Shown piece by piece: positions 1-9,578 of a stretch of DNA of 23,826 nt. The notes below the pieces were generated by a model. It had not been told where the DNA came from. It saw nothing but the letters and a program-made list of their open reading frames with translations, and made no database searches. The first letter of the stretch is position 1. Every line of letters begins with the position of its first letter. The DNA comes from Gryganskiella cystojenkinii (lineage: Eukaryota; Mortierellomycota; Mortierellomycetes; Mortierellales; Mortierellaceae). The stretch is taken from positions 564 to 24,389 of the forward strand of contig JAAAIG010000603.1 of NCBI GenBank assembly GCA_015852425.1, read 5' to 3'. The position numbers and the translations under genes were made by a program.

Positions 1-70
1 TACACACATACACACATAGACACACACGCATACCGACAAACAGTGTTTTGAAGTATTTGCTATTGCTGCT

Positions 71-145
71 TGATATGCTTTGATATGCTTTGATATGGCT
101 TTGATATGGCTTTGATATGGCTTTGATATGGCTTTGATATGGCTT
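71..145. repeat. Minisatellite, 10/11-bp units
   Basis: Seven tandem units lie just downstream of the kinesin stop codon: two of the 10-bp form tgatatgctt (71-90), then five of the 11-bp form tgatatggctt (91-145), which differs only by one inserted G. The following tgctatag is a decayed start of another unit. On the kinesin sense strand the unit reads AAGCCATATCA, so it may be transcribed in the 3' UTR. The mixed 10/11 length means it cannot encode a regular peptide repeat. Positions 1-70 are CA-rich (cacacata-type) simple sequence with no gene, and 146-255 show nothing further. Confidence 0.9.
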
Positions 146-255
146 TGCTATAGTACAGTGACTGGGGGTGAAGTATTGATACACATTTTTTTTTGTTTGT
201 TGCTGTTTGCAACAAATTGTTCATGGCATGATTCGTTCGTTTGTCTGTCGATCCT

Positions 256-3200
256 TTACCGTCTGCCATAGGGTTGTTTCCTTCCGCGCATGCTCTTGGG
301 TGGACTTGGAGGTGGCACCCCGATACACTCCTCGATATCCTCCTCATAAAGGGCCTTCTGTGGTCGCAACCTTTTTCGTTTCTTGGTCGGGGCAGCCGCC
401 TGCACAACCTCCATCGACTTGATCGGTTCATCGACCTCACTCTCGGCGACTTTTCGTCCTTGTTCTTGTCCTTCTTGTCCTTCTTGTTCAACCTGCGATC
501 CAATTGCCTCGCCCTTGTCCCTGTCCTGACTCTTGCTATTACCGTCATTCAGCTGACCAAACAAGCCTGCAATCGCAGCCTTGAGGTTCTGCATTGGGCT
601 TTGATACTTTTCGTCTCGACCCTGGTCTTCTTCTCGTCCTTGACCATTGCGGTCACGCCCCTGATTCTCATCGTTATCCGAGTTTTGCTCCAGAGCTTCA
701 TAGTCAGAAAACTCTTGGCCAGATCCAGTTCGCTCCAAGGATGGGTATCCCGGGTCAACAGATACCGATCTGGACTTGGACTTGCGCTCAGGAGTCAGCG
801 GATCCAGGGATGGGTATATCTGACGCACAGGGGAGACCATTCCCAAAGGTGTACCAACATGGTTATCGATGCGAAACTCGAAAGCGTCCTCTTCCCTCCC
901 TAAGGTTGTCTCATCTGCCTGGTTCTCCTCCTTACCAGCCCCATTCATCGGAGTGACTCTCAATTCATCCAAGATTTGACTATTTTCACCCAGAGACTTT
1001 TCGACAACAGTCGAGGCCTGTAACACATCGACAGAGCGCTCGGTAGACAAGTCATGAGGCCTTTGTTCTGACGCAGCGATGCTTCTTGACATGGACAGTC
1101 GACTCGTAGCATCAACATCATCATCAGAGGATCGAATGATCAGAGATCGACGACGGCCATCACTTGTGGCAACAAGGTCATCCGCAGGTCCAGTCCGGGT
1201 TCGCTTGATCGGTCGTTCCTCAGTACTGTCCTCACCAGAATCCTCTTGATGCCGCCACGAAATCCGTCTTTGCGCTCGAGGTTCACCAGCGGAGCGCCTA
1301 CGATGCTGAGGGACGATCGGGGTATCTTCCTCAGCAACTAAGTGTGACCGTAGATTCTTCCTTGTCATCGAATCTCTTCTCTCCTTCTTGATATCCCTCG
1401 AAAAAGAACGACGACGACGAACGGCTTCCGAGATCTCTTGCTCCGAGTCACTACTGATAACAATAGTTTCGTCTCCTCTCGTTGGGGGACACGGCTTTGG
1501 ACTCGGTTTAAGCGACACGCGGCTTTGTTCCTCATCAAGGACTCGCTCCTCATCAAGAACTTGTTCCTCATCAAGGACTCGTTCCTCATCAAGGACTTGT
1601 ACCTCATCAAGAACTTGTTCCTCATGAAGGACTTGTTTCTCTATTTGATCCTCATCTTGGACATAGTTCTCCGTTTGCTCCTTGGCAATATAAGCGACCT
1701 TGGAAGGTCTCAAGTCAGCCAGACTCTCCTGAACACCCGCAGCAGACTCTTCAGGACCGTTGACCTCGGTGTCTTCCTCGTTGCCTTGCATAGCCTCGTC
1801 TGCGAGATCTCTCCACTCTTCATTTAGGACGGCCTCCTCAATCGCATATGGTTCTGTGGCCTCAACAAGCTTCCGGGCTTGATCCAACGTCTCGCCTTCA
1901 CCTGATGCTTCAGAAGTCATGGTCGACTCGCTCTCTACATTTTGCTCCTGGAGGTCGTCCTGGTTCGCGGCGGCGGTATTAAGTGTTATGGGCTCAGTAT
2001 CAACACCAGCCAGATCCGTATCCATCTTCGATTCATCCTCGTGAGGAATATGAGCAAGATCGCAATATCGATTCTGAATATCCATGTCGACGTCCTTGAC
2101 AGCGGTCTCCACCATATCTCTTCCGAGCGCCGCATTTGTGGTAACGGAAGGAGAGGGTGTCGGAGCGGTATCAATGGGGTATGTGGTAGTGCCTGGAGCC
2201 ACAGGTGCCTGACTTGCGCTTGTGCTCATGCTCGTACTATCAGAAGAGGGAAATTCGATGTCGAGCTCGGTAGGTGTTGCCACTGGCGGGAGATCCAGTG
2301 CTGTGGAGGGTATCAAGCAGGGAGTCGATCCGGCAAAAGGGGCTTGCTTGAACCAAGTCATCCAGGCATTGTTAATGTTGTTGACACGCTCGAGTTCCGC
2401 CTCCATTTCTCTGTAACGTTTCGGCCCCGCACGTGTGCGATTCTTAGCCACTACAAGATCCTCTTCCAGTTTCTGCACCCGTTGTTCAGCGGCACGGAGA
2501 AGCTCTTCATACTCCTTTGCTTGGATCTGTGACCGAGACTCGGTCTGGATTGCTTCCTTGATCTCCTTCTTGAGTAGCTGGATATCCGAGAGCCTGGTTT
2601 GTTCCACAGCCTCCTTCTGATAGACAAAATCCGCTTGAATATTTCGCTTCTCGCTCTCTACTTGAGCAAGTTGGTCCTGAAGACGAAGACGATCTAGCTC
2701 CTGTTCGGCAAGGTCCCGCATCAGCGAGTCGATCTGAAGGGTTTGAGATGCAAGTTGTTGCTCAAGTTCCACTGTCCTCTGTGCTGCTGATTCTGCATCC
2801 GCAAGTCTGGCTTTCAACTCTGGCGTCTCGACGAGGTAGTTAGTCAATATAGTGCCGAGTGATGGCAAAATATCGTTTGTGTACTCCTCTCGGATCGATT
2901 CCTCCAGACCGAAGTAATGGGACTCGGACGAAGTCAGCTTTTCCCGAAGATCATCAATTTGATTCTGCAGAATACCTCGAACACGTTCGGCCTCGGTAAG
3001 GCGATCACCAGAGACGGATGCCGGTCCAGAGCCGGTCTCGGAGAATTCTGTGTCAGGGCGAAGAGTTGGCTCAGACGCTTTACGGATGACATTGCCCGTA
3101 TTGTTGGTCGAGAGAGTTCGAGTGGTTGATTCGTCCAGGGCGACAGAAGAAAACCGCAGGGCCTGGATGGTTTCGTCAAAGTCGGTCTCTCCAGGATTAA

Positions 3201-5636
3201 CGTTGACGATCAGGGCGACCCGAGAGTTTTTAGAGCGTCCGTCCAACGAGCTTTGAAAGAGTTGAGTCAGTTTGCTGTGGCGATATGGAACGATTTCTTC
3301 CTTCTGTGTGCATATGTGTGTGAAAGATTGGAGAAGAAATGTGAGGTTAAACAGAGAGAAAGATAAAGTCAGTACAAGTCAAAAAAGGAACTCGTTGACT
3401 ACATAGATCCATATTAAGCCGACAACAAAAGCTTCTTTTGTATCGGCTTGGCACCTCTGCTAAACAATACCTTTGACTCACGAGACTGGTTCAAACGCAG
3501 GATTTCCATACAGTGGCCCAGAACCATCAGACTATTGTTGATATTCCCAGCCTCCTTGAGTCTCTGGCCCGAGCTATTGGTGTTCCTCATGCGCTCAGAT
3601 CCAGCCAAGTCCACGATTGATAGTCGAGAGACCGAGGTCTTGCCCTTGGCCGCATCCTCAGACGCACAGGTTCCAAACTGAGGTGTCTTGAGAACCTTGA
3701 TAGTAAATATGCAATGACTCCGCGAGGACGCACTGTTGACCAAGGTTGACGAGATTTGACGTTGCTTCAGTCCCGTTTGAACTATCAAGAGAGCTTCCTC
3801 TAGATTCCGTGCCCGAACCTCCTTCAGTCCGGGGACATATCTGTGACCAGTCGCAAGGTCTGTCTTCAGCTGAAGAGCAGGTCGTCGAGGATCTAGTACA
3901 GGCACCACAAACTCTGCTGAGTCCGCAAGGAGGTCGTAAATCTTTTCTGTGTACAGTTCAGCACAAGAAATCCAAACCGTATAGTCCATTCCTTCCGGCA
4001 ATGAAATGGCTAGAATGTATCGCGATTGAGCGGCGGATCAAATGATAGGCAGGTTTTAGCTTTCTGAAAAAATTTCTCCGCTTGCAATGTTCATAACCTG
4101 ACAAGAGGTTGCTTTACCATCCGCGTCAGTCAAGCTTTCTGCTCGGATCTCGTTCACATCAATGTTCATCTTTTCCATGATCGCTGTAATATTCTTGTTC
4201 TTGGAGACCCAAAGCGCCATATCGTCACTGCCGTCTTGCATATCCTCAGAGGTTCCTCGATCAGCCAATTCAATAAGTTCTACATCCTGGAATCCCACTG
4301 GTCGATACAGAGATGTCTCTCTATACTCCCAAAAACTGGACTCGATAGACTTGAACACCACGGCAAGGGCTCTGGGTAAGATTCCAGCCCCATCTGCTTG
4401 ACTGTTGCCGATAATTGAGTGTGTCTTCCCCGAGTTACTGAGACCATATGCAAAGAGCAAAGAGTTGTGGTTGTCCTGCCAGAACAGGGGCACCAAGAGT
4501 GGTAGACAGGTCTCTTCAAAGATCCTTGCCTGGGTCGTTGCCTCATCAAACACTCCAGAAAACCGATATCTGCTGGGTTTCTTCATCCGCGACTAATAGA
4601 AATGAAGGTTCACTTAGCGTGTTTTTCTCTAGCGGGGCTACCATTGCGCAAAAAAAAAAAAGGACTACTGGTCTAGGTGGCTTATGCTTACGTTTTCTGG
4701 AGGCGTCATGATTATTTCGTTGTCATCAACAATTTGAATATAGCTTTGATCAACGTCCATGTCTGTCGAGCTTGCACCTGCAGGTCGTACACGAAGAAAG
4801 GTCTATTGTGATATCGAGAAAGTGTCAGTAATATGCCAGCTTTTTGTTTGGCATAGGTGTGCATTCTCGTGAAAGGAAGAAAAAGTCACCTTGATCGTTT
4901 CTATTTCCATTTCTTGTTGTTTTGGCGGCTCTGTTTCTGAGAGCCTTGACTGATCAGGGAAGGATTTTGGATCAGCTGAAGGCTGCCTTGACGAGGGTGA
5001 TGATGATGATTCAGACGACGACGAATCCGAGTCATCACCAGACCCCGAACTAGAGGAATACTCGGATGCAGCGGGCGATCCAATGTTCAGGTCACTGAGT
5101 GAGAGTCGTGTGTGGCCCTGATTGAAATCCCGAGAGAATTTCAGAGGTGAAACGGGTCCCTTGCCAAACAGACTGTTGGTCTTGATGGGCGATGAGGGTG
5201 AAGGTTTAACCTGGAAGGATGGTAATCCTGGCCTGCTGTTGGTTTTGGGTCCCTTGGGCGATAATCTGGCTCCAAGGTCGATATAATTCCTGGGTGGTCT
5301 GAGAAAAAGCGAGCGGGGCTGCGGACGGGGTTTAACTTTTTGCTGAGAATTTGTGGCGACGTGTGAAGGTGGTAAAGAAGCAGGTCGAGTGATCTGTGGC
5401 GTGGAGGAGTGAAAAGAGTGATGTTTTTTGGAGGGGAGCGAGCGTGTTTCTGAGGGAGCGGGGGACACCTTTGAGCTGCTCGAACTTGAAGTCAAAGTCT
5501 TTCCTTTAACAGGACTTTACGAAAGAGAAAGAAAAGAGCGGCGATGTCAGTCATTGTTGTCAATTCACGTCAACAAAACGAAGGGTAGTTTCGCGAGTAA
5601 TTACCGGACATGACGAATGTGCTTGTCCGGCTTCAT
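256..5636 (-). CDS. Kinesin-6 family motor protein (KIF20/MKLP-like)
   Basis: Plus-end-directed microtubule motor, by family expected to act in anaphase spindle elongation/midzone assembly. Exons (minus): 5605-5636, 4890-5514, 4692-4802, 4118-4592, 3471-4009, 256-3303; 4,830 nt, 1,609 residues, all phases matching. Residues 1-213 are disordered, Ser/Pro-rich. The motor spans about 214-653: TFLRVRP start, P-loop GLSNSGKT (306-313), switch I SSRSH (509-513), switch II DLAGSE (548-553), then VPYRHSKLTQLFQ. About 75 residues between the P-loop half and EIYxxK-like ELYTEK match the long loop-6 insertion typical of kinesin-6, as does the NSGKTH form of the P-loop. Coiled coil about 695-910; hexapeptide repeat in the tail; basic KKRKRLRPQK near the C-terminus as a probable nuclear signal. 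The ATG at 5636 has A at -3 and makes a 32-nt first exon; the first exon is the least certain part. KIF20 versus KIF23 subtype is not settled. Confidence 0.92.
1528..1635 (-). repeat. 18-bp tandem repeat coding hexapeptide [QR]VLDEE x6
   Basis: Six exact 18-nt units (1618-1635, 1600-1617, 1582-1599, 1564-1581, 1546-1563, 1528-1545) encode QVLHEE, QVLDEV, QVLDEE, RVLDEE, QVLDEE, RVLDEE in the kinesin tail. The units differ at few bases, so the array looks recently expanded. The hexad is charged (acidic with alternating Q/R) and would be helical. It lies in a Glu/Asp-rich linker between the coiled coil and the Arg/Ser-rich distal tail. Confidence 0.93.
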
Positions 5637-7051
5637 TGTCGGCAACTTGTTGCTTCCTTTCTTTCGACTTGAGCAGTCTATGCTGACACACTCTGATGTT
5701 AAATGAAGGGAAGGGGGATGGAATGAAATGAGATCAGGAACAGAGCAGATGACTGAATGAGAGCGAGAGACAGGGAGAAAGAAAGAAAAATAAAGGTAAA
5801 AATTGGTGGCAATCTTGTTGCTCACCCTCATTCGCTGGCAGTCACGTCCTTGACAGCCTGCGAGTCCTTGACTAGGACTCAACCACCGGCTTGTTGCTAC
5901 CCGTGCCACGCGCCCAATTCTTTATCCAAACAAATGAGCTTTGGTGTGTGCAACCCAAAACGACAATCCAATCTTTCTTCTTTGTCTTTGGTTGGTTCGC
6001 CTGCACAAATCGAACAGGTGGTGCGAGCGGCAGAGTCGTCGTGTTTGTTGCATTTTTTTCAAAAAAATCAATTGTTATCGGACCTCGGTCTTTGTTGTTG
6101 TTGTTTTCGTCCTTCTCCCCTGTTGATCGATGGTGGGAAAGACCAGCTGTGAGGAGTGGCTGTCTACGGGCTACAAGTAAGGACTACATCCTCGTCATTT
6201 CTCATCTTTTTCCTTCTCTTCTCTTCACATTCATTCACCTCCCACTCTTTCCGTTCCCTTCCTTCCTTCTTAACCGTTTTCTCGCAGTCCGCCTCCTCCG
6301 TTCCATCCGTCCGCTCCATTTCCGTCCAGTCGGTTCTCTTCGTTCTCTTCATCCCGTTCAGTCAGTCATCTGAGCGACACCGTTCTCATCGTTCTTCCCT
6401 TCGAGAGCTCATCACCTCCACACCCCTTTTTTCCCTTCTTTTGCTTTACTGCCTCTTGGCCACTGTTCCACTTCTTTCTCATTCCGGCTTTCACTTCTCT
6501 TCTGTTTTCTGACTCCACTTCCCACTCTCACTCCGGCTGCAACTAGATACCTGTTCGGCGGTACAAGACAAAGTATAACCCCTCTTTTTTTTTTTCTTTA
6601 TAGCCCATTTTCTATTTCAAATAACCTTTTTTGGCTTCTTTTACTCGTCTGCATAACAATTTTTATTATTACTCACAAACATCTCACAACTGCAAGAACG
6701 TCCATTATCGTCTCTTCAACGTTTCCGTTTCCCTTTCGTCCCTCTTCAACTTGCTTTCTCTCCCCGCAATTGGGCTTCTTTTGTATCCACTTTACGTTTT
6801 TTCTTTCACCCTCATTCTTGTCCCTCTTCCTCGTGATCAAACTCACAGCTTCTTCTTAAAAAGAGTTTAATACCAACGAGATTGATCGAAACCCCTCCTC
6901 GGTAGAACCAGAAGCAACACCAGGCAACATCACTCTTTTACCCCCGGAGGACTACGCAACAAGAACAAAGACACAGAGCACGGAGCAACAAAAACAGCCT
7001 TCATACCCCCCCTATACACACGCCTTTCAATTTAATAGCCGGCATAAAACC
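5637..7051. promoter_or_regulatory. Divergent intergenic region between kinesin and thioredoxin-like genes
   Basis: This 1,415-bp head-to-head spacer holds no supportable gene; open frames in it are low-complexity shadows. It must contain the promoters and 5' UTRs of both flanking genes. On the kinesin side (about 5700-5795) the kinesin sense strand is pyrimidine-rich. On the thioredoxin side the plus strand is pyrimidine-rich at 6185-6540 and again at about 6720-6840. The start codon at 7052 sits in a strong context (aaaaccATGg). No convincing TATA box was identified; gtataacc near 6573 is only a weak candidate. Confidence 0.6.
6185..6540 (+). other. Long pyrimidine-rich (CT) tract upstream of thioredoxin-like gene
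   Basis: About 350 bp of plus strand composed overwhelmingly of C and T with scattered A/G, containing repeated tccgt and ttctc motifs. In fungal genes CT-rich blocks commonly precede transcription starts, so this is probably core promoter or 5' UTR of the gene at 7052. Strand-asymmetric homopyrimidine DNA of this kind can also adopt triplex structure, but mirror symmetry was not verified here. Confidence 0.6.
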
Positions 7052-8908
7052 ATGGCACCCAACCCACCACTGACCGAGACCGAAGAACTCTTGATCGATG
7101 CCTACACTACGATCCTGAACAAACCCTTTGAGGACAAGTACGAGGACAAGTGGCAGGACGAACCATTTGATCGAGCTATTGATCAATTCAAGTCTCGCGC
7201 ACAAGAGATCGGTTTTGCGGATCCGTTCGAACTCTTGTCAAGATTCCAAATTGAATCCTACGAGACTATCCGGTCTGAACTCAAGAAGGGCCCAGCAATG
7301 TGTTTTCGACCTGGCTGGAAATCACCGATTCTCGAGACCCCGATCGACCCTTGGGAAATCTATCAGAGAACACAGTATCTGATGGGACCAAAATATGACG
7401 GCCACGAAAGGATTGTCGTCATGGATTTCTGGGCGTCTTGGTAAGTTTTTTTCTTCTTCTTTTCTTTTACTTTTTCGACGATTGTTTGTATACGAGTTGT
7501 GCGTTTGTGTGTGATTTGGTGGGCTTTCGTTTGTTTGTCCCCTTTGTGTTGCTTAATTTGTTGGCCCAAATTGGACCAGTTGCTCCCTTGCATGGATCAG
7601 AGATTATCCACTGCATGCAAGGACACACAAACAAAAAAAAAAGGGGGGAAGGAGATGGGAGGGGAGCTAGAAGAAGAGGAAAAAGACCGGGCTGGACCCT
7701 TTGTTGAAGCACAGCGCAGTTTGCCGCATACCACCATTTGACCAGCGGCGCGTTCTTTAATTTTTATTTTCTATTTTTTTTTGGCTTTCGTTCCGTTCGT
7801 CGGGTCTGGATCGACTTCGGCATTTGAGGCGTTCTACTCTTTTCCACACCCTTGTGTCCAATTTTAAGGTTGGAATTGCCCACTCGACCCAAACATGGGC
7901 CTGTTCACCACAGATCTTCATTTTCTGAGCATCACACCATCGCACAACAACAGATTCGTCCTTGAACAACCTATTGACGACCAAGGGATTATACCGTGGG
8001 TCTGTGAGGGCGGATATGGTTGGACAGTGAAGACGACAAAGGATACGAGCAAAAAAAAGAAAAAAAAAAAAAAGAATAGAGTCACCCTCTTGTGTGGAAC
8101 TCTCCCTGTAATCCGCTGAGATCGCCGCCAAAATGTGAACGGATTTTTTGGCCCTTTTGCTCGATTTCGTTTTTTTCTATCGGAACTCCAATGAGGATCG
8201 ACATTTTTAATTTTTTAAACAGTCCCAAAGTAAATGAAACAAAAAAGTTGCGGGGTCGAGACCACTTCTCAGGAATCTCTTTGTTCCTTTGATCATGGGC
8301 ATTCGCCCACAGAGGAGGTGCCAAGAGAAGCATTGGGAAACACCACAAGAAAAAGAGAAAAAAAAACGGCTGAACTCAATGCTAATTTCTTCTTGCATAA
8401 ACCTCCTCTCCACAGGTGCGGTCCATGTATCGAGTCAGGACCTGAGGTTTCGCAAATGGCAGAGGAATTCGCTGGTCGAGTCGCGTTTATTGGGATCAAC
8501 AATGACAGTGTCTTTGGCACGACCAAACCCGCCAACATGGAACGACTGTCAAATTTCTTGGAGGTACATCAAGAAGAGTTTCGGTACACAATCGTGGTCG
8601 ATGATGCAGAGGGATATGCCAAGCACAGTAAGTTCTCTTTGCTGCAGGCACTTGACTCTTTTTTACTTCCATCTTGGTACCTTTTTTGTTTACTCACACC
8701 TCATGACCTTGTTTTTGATATTTCGTCTCCAGCAATTTACAACCCTAGTGGGTACAGGGGGATCCCATGTATGGTGATTTTGGTCGATGGTGTGGTCAAG
8801 TTTGTAGGTCCGCCTCTGCAGGAATTCAAGACTACGCTCGAACAGGCCGTCATGGCCGTTTGCCCTCCCTTGCCCTCTTCTGTATCTTCAAATTCTATGG
8901 AAGCATGA
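7052..8908 (+). CDS. Thioredoxin-fold protein with WCGPC active site
   Basis: Predicted cytosolic thiol-disulfide oxidoreductase (no signal peptide or membrane segment seen). Exons 7052-7440, 8416-8627 and 8733-8908 give 777 nt, 258 residues, with matching phases. The first about 120 residues are a helical, charged extension without a recognised domain. The thioredoxin fold begins at RIVVMDFWASWCGPC, with the CGPC redox pair at residues 131-134, followed by the expected helix and the VAFIGIN strand. GIPC at 210-213 supplies the cis-proline (Pro212). This layout resembles TlpA/AhpC-like redoxins more than classical 105-residue thioredoxin. Cys213 directly after the cis-proline is unusual. Intron 1 (phase 2) falls inside the Trp130 codon of the active site. 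The start has an excellent context and is the first in-frame ATG. The substrate is unknown. Confidence 0.9.
7441..8415 (+). other. 975-nt intron 1 of thioredoxin-like gene
   Basis: Donor gtaagt directly after 7440 and acceptor ctctccacag ending at 8415 are both consensus, and joining them restores WCGPC, so the boundaries are firm. The length is about six times that of the next longest intron in the window (167 nt). Its content is AT-rich with T- and A-runs (for example 7632-7641 and 8051-8072); no tRNA, snoRNA box pair or transposon end was recognised. Confidence 0.9.
8628..8732 (+). other. 105-nt stop-free intron 2 of thioredoxin-like gene
   Basis: Donor gtaagt and acceptor gtctccag are consensus, and removal gives K-H-T-I-Y-N-P-S-G in register with the redoxin fold. 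The length is a multiple of three and no stop codon occurs in the exon frame, so a retained form would insert 35 mostly hydrophobic residues between the mid-domain and the cis-proline loop. Confidence 0.85.
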
Positions 8909-9578
8909 TCGAAAAAAAAACCATTATGAAGTCCGTAATCAATAAAAAAAAAAAAATGACGAATTTGTGTGTGGGTGTTTGTATGCTGGGAACATCTGCC
9001 GCGTTCGGATTGGTCAGATGGACAATCCCTTCTTTTCCCATTGATTTCAAGGGAAACGAACAGAGGGAAAAAAAAAAAAAAAAAAGTTTACAATTCAATT
9101 CGGCGCTAAGAGACAAAAAAAAAGCCTGACAGAAAAGAGCGCCCTACGCGATTGCCCCTCCTTGGTCAAGAGAGAGAGAGAACTGTTTTCTTTGTCGACG
9201 TTCGAGAGCGCTTGACCTTCTTGCATAAATGAAAAAAAACGGGCGAGAGGAAGAGCACTTGCGACACGGTTTGAGGCCAAAAAAATCAACAACCAAACGA
9301 AATTGTGGACAAGAAAGAGTCGGTTGCCGAGGGCGAGGGGAGAGGAATCAGTCGAAACAACGACTAAAGAACAGGTGTGACATCCACGCGTTTTGAGCAA
9401 TTGTTTTGTCCACGCACCACTTTGTCTTTTCGATCACAACAGAAAGAAGAGGGCTTTCCAATTTCCAATTTTTAATGTTGTTTTTGGGATAGAAACAAAG
9501 GGCGAACTTGTCTTTTTGATAAGAACGAAATCGAAAAAAGTACAACATTATAAACACTAATTCGTCTATTATTGTTTA
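8909..9578. other. Convergent intergenic spacer, no gene
   Basis: A 670-bp gap between two stop codons facing each other. It contains several poly(A) runs on the plus strand, including 18 consecutive A at 9068-9085 and a run near 9115-9123, and a short GA run near 9171-9180. Open frames here are low-complexity and lack any family resemblance. Both 3' UTRs must end in it; the minus-strand gene has only variant signals (AATAAT, ATAAAC on the minus strand just below 9579). Confidence 0.7.
8941..8946 (+). terminator. AATAAA polyadenylation signal candidate
   Basis: Canonical AATAAA hexamer 33 nt after the stop of the thioredoxin-like gene, merging into an A-run. The position is short but plausible for a fungal 3' UTR. 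It is the only exact AATAAA noticed close to this stop. Confidence 0.45.

Noticed and set aside
71..145. CRISPR-like repeat array
   Set aside because: The units are contiguous without spacers, only 10-11 bp long, and the genome is eukaryotic.
60..548. Minus-strand frame reading SKPYQSHIKAISKPYQS through the minisatellite
   Set aside because: It is a shifted frame overlapping the kinesin C-terminal exon; the repeat alternates 10 and 11 bp and cannot hold a peptide period.
241..903. 220-codon plus-strand open frame opposite the kinesin tail
   Set aside because: It is a mirror of the kinesin coding strand: Leu/Ser/Val-rich products from antisense Glu/Lys codons, no family resemblance, and the opposite strand encodes a clear kinesin exon.
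1388..1827. Plus-strand frames with SSRTRSSSRTCSS repeats
   Set aside because: These arise only from the antisense of the kinesin hexapeptide repeat.
3425..3441. Perfect 7-bp stem, 3-nt loop hairpin in kinesin intron 5
   Set aside because: Short and AT-rich, expected by chance at this length; no sign of function.
4056..4117. Kinesin exon 4 continuing to NIASGEIFSES and a stop
   Set aside because: That is read-through past the GTAAAG donor at 4117; splicing to 4009 restores the motor in phase.
7438..7741. Plus-strand frames running into the thioredoxin-like intron
   Set aside because: They continue past a consensus GTAAGT donor into T-rich sequence, while splicing restores the WCGPC motif exactly.
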